64,000 bases of DNA from Serilophus lunatus (taxonomy: Eukaryota; Chordata; Aves; Passeriformes; Eurylaimidae): positions 543,881 through 607,880 of the forward strand of contig VXBA01001646.1 of the NCBI GenBank assembly GCA_013399895.1, given 5' to 3'. Of the stretch, positions 50,349 through 62,373 are shown in pieces. The notes under the pieces were generated by a model, which was not told where the DNA came from, did not search any database, and was given only the letters and a program-made list of their open reading frames with translations. Within the stretch, counting starts at the first letter, position 1. Each line of letters starts with the position of its first letter. Made by a program: the position numbers and the translations under genes.

Positions 50349-50671
50349 TTGCAGGATCAAAGACTAACAGCTTGCACTTTTTTCAAAAGAGACCCTTAGC
50401 TGATTCATGATATAAAACCCAGAAATGTTAAGTGCTACGCTTTCATTTTGTGCAGCAACTATTCCACAGGCTATTTCATACTTGCACAAGCAGTAGTTAG
50501 AGAAGACAAACACTGCATCAAAACCCTGCCTCTAGTAAGAGACAGAAAGATATGGTAAGTTACAAAAAATATGTCCTTTACTGAACTGGAGACAATCTAT
50601 GATCAAGATTTCTTGGCTTAAAGATTATTATCGCTACCTGTCAGTCTGCAAATAAATTAAAAATTATCATG

Positions 50672-50765
50672 GTTTAACACCAGATAGCAACTCAGCACCA
50701 TGTAGCCACTCATTCATTCCTCCATCATCAGGATGAGAAAGACAATTGGAAGAGTAAAACCAGCA
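50672..50765 (-). mobile_element. Diverged ERVK-like LTR end
   Basis: TGGTTTAACACCAGATAGCA, GCACCATGTAGCCACTCATT and then GGAAGAGTAAAACC follow the same order as the end region of the ERVK-like LTR at 29974-30539 (which has GATTTAACCCTGGCCAGC and GTCAGAAGGGTAAAAC). The rest of the LTR is not recognisable. Confidence 0.6.
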
Positions 50766-53164
50766 AAAAATGTATCTACACTATTGCCATTAGATGGATG
50801 AAGAGTGCTATACACAACTACACAAAACAAGAACATGCCATGTCTAGCTGATATTTAATTCTTCATCCATCTCAAACTGTTTTTAAACTCATTGTTGAAA
50901 AAAGGGACATTCCAAGTCATAATAAGCCCTTGGTTTTTCAATTAGATTGCACAGTTGTTCAAAATAATTGTAAGAATTACAATCAAAGTTAATCCTGAGA
51001 TGTAAAAGAATCAGAAAAAAAAATTTTTAGAAAGGCTAAAGAAGAAAAATAGTAGGTCAACACATGCATCATGTCCAGCAACCACATTCTACATTTAAAA
51101 TAACTAGGTCACCATGACACGACTCTGTGTATGGTAACCATAAAGGTAAGAATCACAATGATGCTGAGGTATTGGTATCAAGATGGCATTAGAATATTGG
51201 ACAACTCAAAAAACCCTATGTAAGAAGTGACTTCATCTTAGCACATTGGTAATGAGAAAATATCTCATTTTCTGTTCCTTTCTGCAGCTTCTAATGTCTG
51301 TACATGTAGCTTTTAAAGCCACCATTTTGATTTGCTAGTGTTTTTCTGAGAAGTTTCTGCGCTCAAAGATGATGACAGTTATTGCGAGCATCCAAAGAAA
51401 TACAGAAAACTGTAAGCAGGAAATGAACATTTTGCATGTTCTAGATCCCTCACCCAAAATTACAGCATAATAACAGAATATATTTTCTAGCTAAACATTA
51501 ATATCCCATTTCTACACAAATCAGAGCTTTCATCGTCTAATTTCAAACTTCAACCAGTGAGTCTAGAATAGAAGTGGATAAATGAGGTCAAAATGAATCT
51601 TGAATATCCAGGATAAGAAAGAGGACCTGGTTTCTGTATAATATGGATCTAAACACCTTTGACACTGTTATGCATCTTGTTTAGACTGTTTATGACAAAA
51701 AAGCAGAGAAACTTGATTTGTGATGAATAACATCAATTAAAGAGTTTATAGTCATTGTACCTGGAACAAAATATGAATAGAGCAGATTCAAGTATCTGCA
51801 TTAAAATAGTAATGCAAACAAAATAAAATATAGACAACAAGTTTTTTTGTTTTTAAAATCTCATGCACACACAACTCCATCTGAAAGACAAATAAAACAA
51901 CTGAGGGTGCTAATATTGACAACTCTCATTTAACAGCCAGAGCTCCACAGATGTCTCTTGGTATTCATGAATCTATGATGACTATGATGACAAAGCCAAG
52001 ATTCATCTTTTATTAGAACATAATATGTGGCATGGAAGTTCTTTAATTTTCTTTCAAATAGACATCTTCACCTTAGTTAACTCTATTGAATTCTGCTCTG
52101 TATTATCCAGGTCATATCTCATTTCCCAGTTACAAATATCCATCAAAGACTGAGAGGTTCTGGCCTGCTTTACACATTTTTAATAATATTAGAGACTGAC
52201 AAGACACAAAATTCAGTTTGTGAAAATCTAAACAGAAAAGATTTTAATGTCAATGTCAGGCATGGCAACATAAATGTGTTCATCACAAATCCATTAAATT
52301 TGATTAGCAACGATTTTTAAAGAAGCAAATGGCATTGTATCCCAGCCACAAAGAAAATGTGGGGGAGGGGAAAAAAGAAACAGAAGGAATAAGACATGCT
52401 CCACCTTAGTAAGAGCCTTCTCGGAGCAACTGTGCAAGTTCCCTGGTTGTTGTGCTTTTTCCTTAATATTTTATCTCTTACTTTGGCAATTTCACTATTT
52501 TGTTATGTCAATAAGGGTGGGTCAGGGCATTTGCGTATGATTTTACAGTGCAATGAAATTGTATACAAATATCAAAAAAGCCCTTTAAAATTGAAAAGAA
52601 AATGGCAAAGGACAAAGAAGCATATTGCCTAAGAATAAAATTTACACTAAGATCTAGAATATATTAATCAAATAAATAGCCTCAGTGCAACAAACAGCTT
52701 TATTAAAAGATTAATGGCAAGAAACAAGCAACGTACTCTGAATTCATCGGCCTTCTCTGATATTGAGTGATTCTTAGTAACTCTCAGAAAGAACTTAACA
52801 AAACAAATTCTAGAGCTAATATTATAAATTCATGCCATGATATAATTATGAAACAATGCAGCAGAACATGCAACTTAAAGAAAAGTTTTTATTATATAAA
52901 AGGTAATATAAATTTCATATATACATATAAACTATAAATCTTGAAAATTTTGTACTAATAAAAAAGTATTGGTTAAACTTGCAATGTTCTGACAGTAGTC
53001 AATGACTACAAATCTTTTTCCATGGCATGTCTGTATATCACAAATCTGTGATACACCTTGACTGACAAGGATAGGAAACTTAAAGAATTTCCATTTATTT
53101 TGGTACTTCACAGCATCCAAACGACTGAAAGTTTCAACAAAACTTCTTACACCATCTCATAAGT
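50766..53164. other. No recognised feature
   Basis: AT-rich DNA without a recognisable gene or repeat. Confidence 0.5.
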
Positions 53165-53612
53165 GCCCACAGAAGGGCAACAAAGCCAGTGAAGGGTCTG
53201 GAACATGAATTCTATTGGGTGTGGCTAAAGGAGCTAGGATTGTTCCGCCTGGAGAAAAGGAAGCTGAGGGGGGACCTAGTGCCCTCCACAGCTACCTGAA
53301 AGGAGGTTGTGGAGAATTCAGAGTCAGCCTCTTCTTCCAGGCAATTAAGCAACAGGACAAGAGGAAATGGTCTCCAGTTGCACCAAGGGTGATTCAGGTT
53401 GGATATTAGGAATTATTTCTTCACTGGAAGAGTAGTTAAGCTTTGGAATAGGCTCCCCAAGGAGGTGGCAGAATGACCATCCCTGAAAGCGTTCAAAAAA
53501 CAAGTAGATGAGGCACTTTGTAATATGGTTAATTGAGCATAGTAGTATTTAAAGGTTAAAGGTTGGACTTGATGATCTTGGCAGTCTTTTCCAATTTTAA
53601 GTTTCTGAGTTA
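53165..53612 (+). mobile_element. 5'-truncated CR1 LINE
   Basis: Plus-strand CR1 3' region: GGAGCTAGGATTGTTCCGCC (near 53230), CTACCTGAAAGGAGGTTGTG (near 53291), GGTTGGATATTAGGAATTAT (near 53398), and the terminal GGTTGGACTTGATGATCTTG (near 53561). The reading frame is broken. Confidence 0.92.
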
Positions 53613-54049
53613 TCTTGGGAAAGGCTCATATTCTATTGCAACATCTACAATAATATAAGAAATAGAAGTAGATGTCTAGCAGAGGGTGATTTATCTTGTC
53701 TCATTTTACTGATCTGGTAGTAAATCCAAGTTTCTTTATGATGGGACTGTATCAATCATATAAGAGATGTGAGCTTGATGTGTCTACACCATTTTCTTAA
53801 AGTGAAAATACCAAGAACATCAAAGAGGCTTTAAATTACTAGCACTATTAGGAGAAGTTGGAATAGGAAGCTTTTAAATAGAGAATTTTTTTATTTTAAC
53901 AGACAAATAGGGAGTTTTGCTGCTTCACTAGAGCCTAGTTTAAAGATGCAAAGAGAAAGTTTCCTATCCAGTTATGGCCCTCAGATTATTGTTTGTTATT
54001 GATTTTTCAGGTAGACAGCAAAGAGAGAGTAACAAGAATTCTGAGAACA

Positions 54050-54950
54050 ATCAAGAGACATGTCAAAACTTTGCAATGACTGGTTAAGGTATCAGAGGCA
54101 TAAGCAGTGTTCTCCTCTATCCTTCCAGTTGCCAGGAATAATAAGGGAAGAAACAACAAGAACCAGTAGACCAACACGTGACTTTGACCCTGGCATCATC
54201 AGCAGAATTCTGTGTTTGTTTGATCATGGGGGTGTTTACATGTCACCAGGCCTGCTGGCAAAAGCTGGGATACACCTGCCTCAAAGGGAGAAAAGACCCC
54301 TTGCGTAGGAGTTAACAGGGCTCATTGAGAGATCTTTAAACTATATTTGAAGGTGGAAAGGCTTCTTAAAAATAAGCCTCAAGTCGGCATACCTATGTTT
54401 AAGGGACAGTGTGCTAGCAAGGTCCTTTAGTCTGCCATCTTAATGGAGGTAGGGGATGGAGAGCCATGCAGCAACTAAGACACAAGGGCTATTGATTTGT
54501 TAGAAACCATGTAAGTGGCTGAGGATGGTAACATAGAAAATAGGATTTCTCCCTCAAAAAGCTTGTAGAGTCAATTGTCCAACTGAAATGCACCTACATC
54601 TATGCACCCAGTGTAGGCAAAAATCAAGAGGGACTGGAAGCCATTGTGTAACAGGAAAATTATGACACAGTTATCGTCACAGAAACATCATGGATCACTT
54701 GCACTACTGGAGTGTTGCAGGGATCATAAGTATTCAGAAGGGATAGGCAAGGGCAAAGAGGAAATGTGATAGCCTTTAAGTTTCAGAGTATTTTGATTGT
54801 CTAGAATTTAAAGATGGTGATGATCCAGCATGAAGAGGCAGATGAAATATTCAACAAGCATCCAGGAGAAGTGTCGTGACTGCAAGACCAAAAAGTGGGG
54901 GTGAATGGAGTCAATCTAGTCGGAAGCTGGACATTCAATTACACTAAATG
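54050..54950 (+). mobile_element. CR1 LINE 5' part with start of the endonuclease domain
   Basis: Most CR1 copies lose their 5' end, but this one keeps it. About 54050-54560 resembles the CR1 5' leader region (for example GTAGGAGTTAACAGGGCTC near 54305 and GGGACAGTGTGCTAGCAAG near 54402). From about 54588 the plus strand reads, in the CR1 endonuclease frame, GKNQEGLEAIV, a stop, QENYDTVIVTETSW. The glutamate of TET corresponds to a catalytic residue of AP-type endonucleases. Further on, AAGAGGCAGATGAAATATTC (near 54834) also matches. No RT or 3' tail follows. Confidence 0.8.
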
Positions 54951-56750
54951 TCCGATATTTTTACTCCTTATAACTGTGTTCATATTCTTATTCCGTTTTC
55001 TTTGAACCAGCAGACTGTTTACCAGACAAGAATAAGGATACCTTTGGGAAAGGACTGTTATTAGTTCAGTCTTTTTCCCATTCTCATAGAAAATAATAAC
55101 TGTATTTATTTCTACAGTGTACACCAAAGGGCAAGGGGGAAAGGAATATTAAAAATATCTGTTATTGGGATTTGCTTTGAAACAACGGTGTTTGTATTTT
55201 CTGCATCATCTCATCTTTGTGGTAATCAATGCATCTGAAAGCTGGCCAAGCCATTAGACAGAAATTAGGAGATGAAAACACCCAGTAAACTTCTGTATCT
55301 GCCTATAAAATTCAGGAGATTCAGAGAGGGGGAAAAAAAAAGGATATGATTTCTTCACTGTTTTATGTGTGGTATTCTAAACATATATAAGAAGCATTCT
55401 GCTTTTTATACCTAGTATCAGCCTGAGATGCTGAGAAGCAGAATATTCTTTATTAAAACAAACAAACAAAAAGTGTGGAAAGGAATAGAGATCTTAAGCA
55501 AAATGAAAATTAAGTAGGATGCATCAAAATTTTGGTGTATACAAAGAAAATTGAAGATGCATGGCAAATCAACCCACTCATAGATTATGTCCATACACAT
55601 AGTTCAAGAGGCTGCACTGAGTAGCCTCTCAAAAAGAGTCTTCATGTTGTAAGGAAATATCTCTTGTTAAAGGAGACTTTCGGTTTATCTATTTTAAAGC
55701 TGATTGCTTCCCTAGAGCTTTTAAAAGTTCAGTTAAAATAAACAAGCAATGGTCTTGAAAATAAAATGCTGATGACCTGTCTGGGATCAAAACATCTTGC
55801 AGAGTGATGTAGAGTTTCATTTCGATTATTTCCTTTGACAAAACTTTAATTTCTCGGAAATTTTGGCTCAAGTTTCAAATATGAGAATCTCAAAAAAATA
55901 GCTGCATTAAAAACCATGGAATCTGGACTAATTTAAAACTATGCCTAATTTCACTTAAAATATTTTCTTGACTTTTTTTAAGGAATTAATATTTATCATT
56001 ATAAGTTCTTCTTCATTTAACATTTTACATCACTACTGGGAAAAAAATTGTGGGATAAATCACTATAGACTAATAAATCAAGGTCAATTTTTACTATCTG
56101 AGATTCTAAGACAATTTTCCACAAAGAGATGATACTCAATGAATGAAGAGTAAAACTAATTCTTTGATTAAATATTTAAAAGCCAAAAATTTACCTTCAG
56201 ACTTACTGCTTTAAACTTTCTGTACCTGTATCTACTAGTGATGAGTTTGTTTAAAGGAACTAACAGATTTGATTCAGAATCGCAAGACATTTTTTTATGA
56301 TGTCAGCAACAAATGTACTAATGGAATTTTACTGCTCTGAGATGAAAAATTAAAAACTTTAGTGCACCCCTCATTTTGTAAACATACCATTTGGTTCAGA
56401 CTCCACCGCGTAAGTAATCTCTGGTAATAGCAGTTGTGACATGAGATATTGAGACTCTGTTTAGCAGGAAGACCTCAGCAACATATATTACTGTATGAGA
56501 AGTACTTTGAGAAAGTTGTAATCCTGTTATGTCATTGTCCTGATGTGCTGCAGAATTCCGGCTTTCAAGATAGAGTTGCTTGAATACATTTTCCATACAA
56601 TTATTTAGATAGTACCCACATACTTCAAAGCACATATATGTGTTACAGATGCTAATAGTTTTTTTGAAGTGCTACCGAAGTGGATTGCATGCAAGATTTT
56701 AATATACTTCTGTATCTACTTAAAAATTTCATAGTTCCATGAAATTCATT
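54951..56750. other. No recognised feature
   Basis: AT-rich DNA without a recognisable gene or repeat. Confidence 0.5.
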
Positions 56751-56965
56751 AGTCTCTCAGTCTTTCAAGTGCTCCAGTCCCCTTAGTGGCTATCCATTGA
56801 ACTCTTCTTAGTTTGTCATTATCTCCCTTGTGCTGTGAGTCCTAATCTGGACATTGTATTCCCACAAGCTTCCTGCAGTGTGCTGAAGAGAGGTGAATAA
56901 TCACATTCCTGGAACTTTTGCCTTCACTGATGTAGACCAGTATGTAGTCAGAATTCCCCTCCCTG
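56751..56965 (-). mobile_element. Old CR1 fragment
   Basis: Diverged complement of the CR1 pol 3' region: CTCTCAGTCTTTCAAGTGCT, CCAGTCCCCTTAGTGGCTAT, TCTCCCTTGTGCTGTGAGTC and TCTGGACATTGTATTCCCAC appear in the expected order. Confidence 0.6.
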
Positions 56966-57311
56966 AGGACTGAATATATTTGATTTTTTCAAGTTATTGG
57001 AGTATTCCCCTGGACATCACAGATTCTGAAGGACGATGCCAATCTCACAATGGTAGCAGCCACCTCCCACAACACCTCTGAATGAATCATCTGAATGTAT
57101 CTAGTTTACTGAATTATTTTGCAGCTCAACACTCTTTGATGAAAAACTTTATATAATGAATTAATTATCAGCAGGAATTTGTGAGCTTACAGTATCTCCT
57201 TGTTGACCAGAGTGGTGCATATGCTGCATTAGTACAGATTGTCAGCTTTCCCAGGAGAGATTCTTATTCGGCCATGGAAAAGTGCTGGGCAGGTCTTTTC
57301 CTAAGGAACTT

Positions 57312-58285
57312 TGTAGTGGGTTGAAAGGGGAGGGGGATGCAGGGGGGGGCGCTGGAGGGTCCTTGGAGGGAGTGGGGAAGGGGAATGGGGAGGAGATTGC
57401 CCATTTTTTGGTATAAAACGCTATTTTTTCAGGTTTTTTTCGCTTCCTTCCCTGACTCACCACTGCTTCTCCCCTGGGGGCAGCTCCGGGGTGTGTGAGG
57501 CAGCTCCAGGAGCCCGTGGGGCTGGCTCCCGGGAGCCCACTGTGCCGGTACGGGCTTCCTCCCCCCTACCTGCGGCGCCTGCGGGCGGGGGCCGTGGGGA
57601 GCTCGATGCGCTCGCAGATTTTGGCAGGAACCACCATTTTGTTGGAGCCGGGACCCTCGAAGGAGGAGGTGGAGCCCAGACCGCTGGCCCGTCCGAGCGG
57701 CAAAACCAGGAAGAAGACCACGAGACTCACGCGGGACTTGGAGAGCTTAAAAGCCCGAAGAAGTGGAAGTTTAGTCTCTTTGGCTTCCTGCAAAGCTGGA
57801 GAGCAGCAGCACGGCTCCCCTTCTCCTACTCCCAGGCCCCGTGGCTTGACTCAGCCCACCTCCATCGGCATTGGAGCCACGCGAGCACAACTACAGGTTG
57901 AAAGCTTCCCCAAATAACATCCCGGGTTAGGGGGAGAACCTTTCACTGTGTTGTGTTTTTTTCAGAGATTCCAAAGGCTGGGAGTTGGCTACCACCAGAG
58001 AGGGAGAAGAAGGAGAAGTGGCTCTTCCTTTCCACTGCTTCTCTGTGGCCAGCTTGGCTGGCCTTTGGAAGAAGTTCCCTTATTCCTTTCTTTCTTTGTT
58101 TCCTTTTTTTTGTGGTTTTTGTTGGGTGCTTTTTTTTGTGTTGAGTCTGGGGTTCCCTTAAAATGTGTTTTCCTTTGTTGAGCTCCAGACAAATAAAGTG
58201 TTTCTCTGTTGTCACATTCTGTCATTCTTCTTGTCACTATTAAGAGTGCCCCCCTAGTTAATATTGTGGTGCTTAAACCACCACA
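57312..58285 (+). mobile_element. GC-rich solo LTR (974 bp) with gene-like layout
   Basis: Runs from TGTAGTGGGTTGAAAGGGG to GCTTAAACCACCACA and is related to the LTR cut by the window start (1-182), which shares the TG boundary. A canonical TATA box (GTATAAAACG, 57411-57420) and a poly(A) signal (AATAAA, 58192-58197) frame a transcribed part of about 750 bp. Two overlapping open frames start 4 nt apart (57491-57901, 136 codons; 57495-57917, 140 codons). CAG|GTTGAA at 57897 and a T-rich tract ending in TTTCAG at 57965 could bound a 69-nt intron. No clear target duplication is seen (AACTT before, TTTTT after). Neither frame resembles a known protein, and GC-rich sequence favours chance open frames. 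Confidence 0.75.
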
Positions 58286-61240
58286 TTTTTCTTTGACCAC
58301 CATCACAGAAACTAATGATGTTTTATTCTACAGGAAAACTGTAGCCTTCTTTTTTTATCTTGTTTAGGCCAGCAATAAATAAATTTACCATTCCTTCTTA
58401 CTGTTTTGTTTCAAAACAGGAAATAATTTTTTTGTTTGTAAGAGATGGTAGTGCTGTTGCCCTTTTATTTGACAGCCCTGCCTGTAGTGTGCTTCTAGTA
58501 GTAGTCTGCCTGCACTGTGCAGATTGCCAGATATCAGAGGTTTTTTTCTTCTCCTGTTGAGAGACCTGAAAATATTTTTTCTTACCTATAAACATGCTCT
58601 CTCACAGCATACTATTAAGAGAAAAGAGCAAATTTTAAAACAAGAAAATAGTCGTTCCAGAAGTCCGTAGGTAATTTCAATCTTGGGTCTGAAAATGAAA
58701 GTCTCAAACCCTAAACTAAATAAGAGATATCAAGGGAGGATTTATTGAGTCCTTCTTCTTTATGTTACTCTTTCTTAATTAGCTAAATATTTATTTACAA
58801 ATGTAGAAGTGAACTTCTACCTGCTTGCTGGACTTTCACACCATCTGTGGCAGATGGGATTTGGGGAGTTTTGGTTCAAGTGAATGTGTCATATTTTCTG
58901 CAAAGATAACTAAAAAAGCAGGAAAGAAGGAGTGCATCACCACTTACTTTGTTTGAGTCAGTTCTTTGCAAAGCTGGAAACCAAATTCAATCCAGAGTCA
59001 AGACAGGCAAATAAAGAAATTTTAGGTCTTGATGTTAAGTCATTAAGCCAACAATAAGGCCTCATTTTCTTATGAGTATTCTAAAATCTTATTTCTCCAA
59101 TTTTCCTTTCCACAAAATTTAGGAGTGCTTGTATAGTAAATTTTGCTTTAGTCTAATTTTGAATAATTATTATTATTACTTAGCAATAATCAATATTTCA
59201 TCAATTATCTTTGAAGCTTTTGGAACTGCAGGGACAAAAATATTTAACCTCTCCAGCAGTTCCCTATTATAACTGCCTACATATTTTTGAGTTGCAGCCA
59301 ATGAAGCATTTGTTTTGTTCAAAGAGAACAAATACAAATACTGTTTGCTAAGCAGGGATGTGTCATCTTGGTCTGCACAACTCCCTTTTCATAGCTCTTG
59401 AAAATGTAGAAACAATTTTTGAAAAGGTCAATCTTGTTCATGTTTCTTAGTTTTTATATAAGAAAGAGCATTGCAACATCAGGATTTTCTACTTTAGCTG
59501 CTGAAACAAGTGAAAATATTAAAACTGTAAGAGTAAGAAACTCAAAAGGAGGAGACAGGAGGGAGAGTAAGAAGAAGAGGAAAAGACCTCACGGAAAGAG
59601 AAGATAAAGGAGGAGGAGAATGCTCCCAAAGTGAAAATTGTAGAGTAGGCATATTGTGGGTTTGACCTTCTCTGCTGCAAAAGGATCTATTGAAACAATA
59701 AAGGTATCTATTGCTCGGGATTTAAAACAATTGTCTGTAAAGATTTTACTTGGACTCTACTCCTCCTACAATTCTTGGCAACTTTATTTCTAAGTCTAAC
59801 TAGTATTAAGATGATGGTATAAAATTCAAGGAGTCTCCTTTCACGGTGAAAGGAGATGAAAAGAGTAGAGACAGCTCTGCCAGTAACATATCTGATATTT
59901 TATTGAAGTGTTCAGAACAGAGAATCTGGAAAGACTTAATAATAAATGTTTTAACATATAGGATGACATTACAGCAAGCATTTTAAAAGAGCAACTATTC
60001 ATTTACCTGGTTGTTACAATGCATTGTCTCTTAAAGGTTTTATAGATGTTAAGACTGGCTTTCCCTAAAAATATTACATTACAGTGCTACTGTCACCCCA
60101 AGTTCTCAGGTACAGACAGGCAAAACTTTTAGACAGTTATAGACCTTCACAAACCTTCTATGCTATAACTTCAGAAAGATAAGTGAATAAGTAAGCTAAC
60201 CCAGAAAATACACACCACTTTATGACATGTTCTGAAGCACTTACATACGCCTTGAATAATATATTCAAGATATATTTAGGTTGTGATTACCATTTTTTGA
60301 TGGCAAATATAATGCAAATGAGATAAAAGAAATGGTAAGATGTCATAAACAAGACTAAAATACTGACGTTCCTTTTAGTTCATTGCATGATGTCGTCAGT
60401 GTTCTCTAAGTCTTCGTCATGACTAGCAAGGGTTGCAAAGTCTAGGAATGTCTTTAATAGTAAAGAAGATATTCTGATAAATGCCCTATTCACTTAATGG
60501 TAAAAGGGAGAATATATCCCCTGCACAGTACTTGCACCACGAGGAAGCTTCAGAGCTTCTGACATGAATCACATAGATCAAATATGCACAGCAAATCGAC
60601 CATGACAGGACACAGAAATTATCATCTGCACATGCATTTCTCATACAGTGCACAATGTAGACACACTTGGGGTTTTTATTTTCCAGAAAATTATGTGTAG
60701 ATATAGGAGACTTCTATGAAAATAAAAATCCCAGCAAGCTGGGTATATCTACTGAGAAACAAGGAATTCTCCATCAGTTTTTAAAATCTACTTTTGTTAA
60801 GGTATGAGCTTACTGAGAGTACCTAACCTAGCAACAAAATCTAGGTTAAGGAATTGAGCTAAGTCTAATAATAAAGTGATTATAAAATATATAATTTGTT
60901 TTAAAAACAAAGTTAAATCAGTTTAGCTTTTGTTAGGCATGCATCACATCAGCCATGTGTGATACACATTCTTCTCTTCTGTTCCACAGTTTGAAAAATA
61001 CAGATTTCGTTAACAATGCAGAAAGCTCAGAATATTTGTACTGCACTATCCATTTGATCTGAGGGAATCTTTTTGTTCTGTTGTCTGCTAAGCCTGAATA
61101 TTGGAATAATCTTGTAAATCTCAGAACGGATAAAGATCAATAATCAAATTTGTCAACTCTAATACTGTGCACTACTCTGATGAGGCAAGGACCTATTAGC
61201 CTGTATAGTTAAATAAAATTTAAAGTAGACTTTTATTTCA
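58286..61240. other. No recognised feature
   Basis: AT-rich, with a purine-rich stretch near 59548-59622 that makes a lysine/arginine-rich frame by composition. AATAAAGG near 59698 resembles an LTR poly(A) signal but lacks a matching TATA box. Confidence 0.45.
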
Positions 61241-61274
61241 GTTAGTAGAAAGTTAGTAGAAAGTTAGTAGAAAG
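61241..61274 (+). repeat. Three copies of an 11-bp tandem unit
   Basis: GTTAGTAGAAA occurs three times in direct succession without mismatch. Confidence 0.9.
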
Positions 61275-61944
61275 GTGATAAATACACTATTGAATCTGTT
61301 TTGCCATGTGACAAGTATATGACTATTCATATGCATATATTATAGATTTTGTTTATACAAAACTTGTTTCTTTCTGGTTCCCTAGAATACCCCTCAGAAG
61401 AGGTTCTAATAAAACAAAATAAAATTTTTAGTTCCTGTCTATTTAGGATAGATACTTACGATAATCTCAGTTGCCTAGCAGAAAGCACATTAATGAAAAA
61501 AATAACAGCTGTTTTGGATTAAACAACAAGCTATTAAAAAACTAGTTATAATGTATTATGGTGTAATAAATCCTTTGCACAGCTTTAAAGGTATACTCAG
61601 TTACAGTTACATTCAGTTATAGCAATGGATGCTAAGGAGCAAGGTATCCATTAACAATTGGCACCCAACAGCATCTCAACTATCATATGTGTTTAGATCT
61701 CTTAGCCATAAATCTCTCTTACATATGCTTGGAAAATTACTAAAATAAACTATCAGCTATCCAACAGTCTCATGCTGGGAAAACAGCTTTTCTGTACTTC
61801 CTAGTCCAAACAATTTCTGCCCAGTAATGTTTCTAATAACATATTAGTCTTTGTTATAGATCTCTATATAAAGACTATCTTCAGAGTCCTGTAGAATAAA
61901 CACAGAAATTAAGAAATACATTAGAAAGAAGAAATTATCTAACT

Positions 61945-62373
61945 GTAAAGGGATCCATCTTGTTCTATGAAGACAGGCTGAAAGAGCTGGGGAATGGTCA
62001 TCTTGGAGGACTCTCTGGGAAGGCCTTACAGCAGCCTTCAAGTACATAAGGGGGGCCTGCAAGAGAGCAGGAGAAGGAATTTTACAAGGGAACATAGTGA
62101 TTGGACAAGAGTTTACAGCTCTAAACTGAAAGAGGGGAGATTTATGCTAGATATTAGGAATAAATTTTTTAATGTGAGGGTGGAGAGACCCTGGAACAGG
62201 TTATCAAAAGAAGTTGTGGATGCCACATCCCTAGAAGTGTTCAAGGCCAGGTTGCACAGGTCTTTGAATAATTTGGTTTAGTAGGTGCCCCTGCCCACGG
62301 CAGGGGAATTAGAACGAGATGATCTTTAAGGTCCCCTCTAAAACGAATCATTCTGTGAGTTCATGATTCTATG
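61945..62373 (+). mobile_element. 5'-truncated CR1 LINE with intact 3' tail
   Basis: Plus-strand CR1 3' region: GAAAGAGCTGGGGAATGGTC (near 61980), CTAGATATTAGGAATAAAT (near 62147), AGACCCTGGAACAGGTTATC (near 62187), AACGAGATGATCTTTAAGG (near 62313) and the terminal ATGATTCTATG. The LTR at 62374 begins directly after the tail. The 95-codon frame (61994-62281) retains CR1 C-terminal sequence. Confidence 0.93.

Noticed and set aside
50484..50550. Possible plus-strand exon between an AGCAG acceptor and ATG|GTAAGT
   Set aside because: The acceptor lacks a pyrimidine tract and the peptide has no recognisable feature; AT-rich DNA this long yields such pairs by chance.
59520..59790. AATAAAGG plus a TCCTACA end suggesting an LTR
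   Set aside because: No TATA box, no matching start, no target duplication and no second copy in the window.
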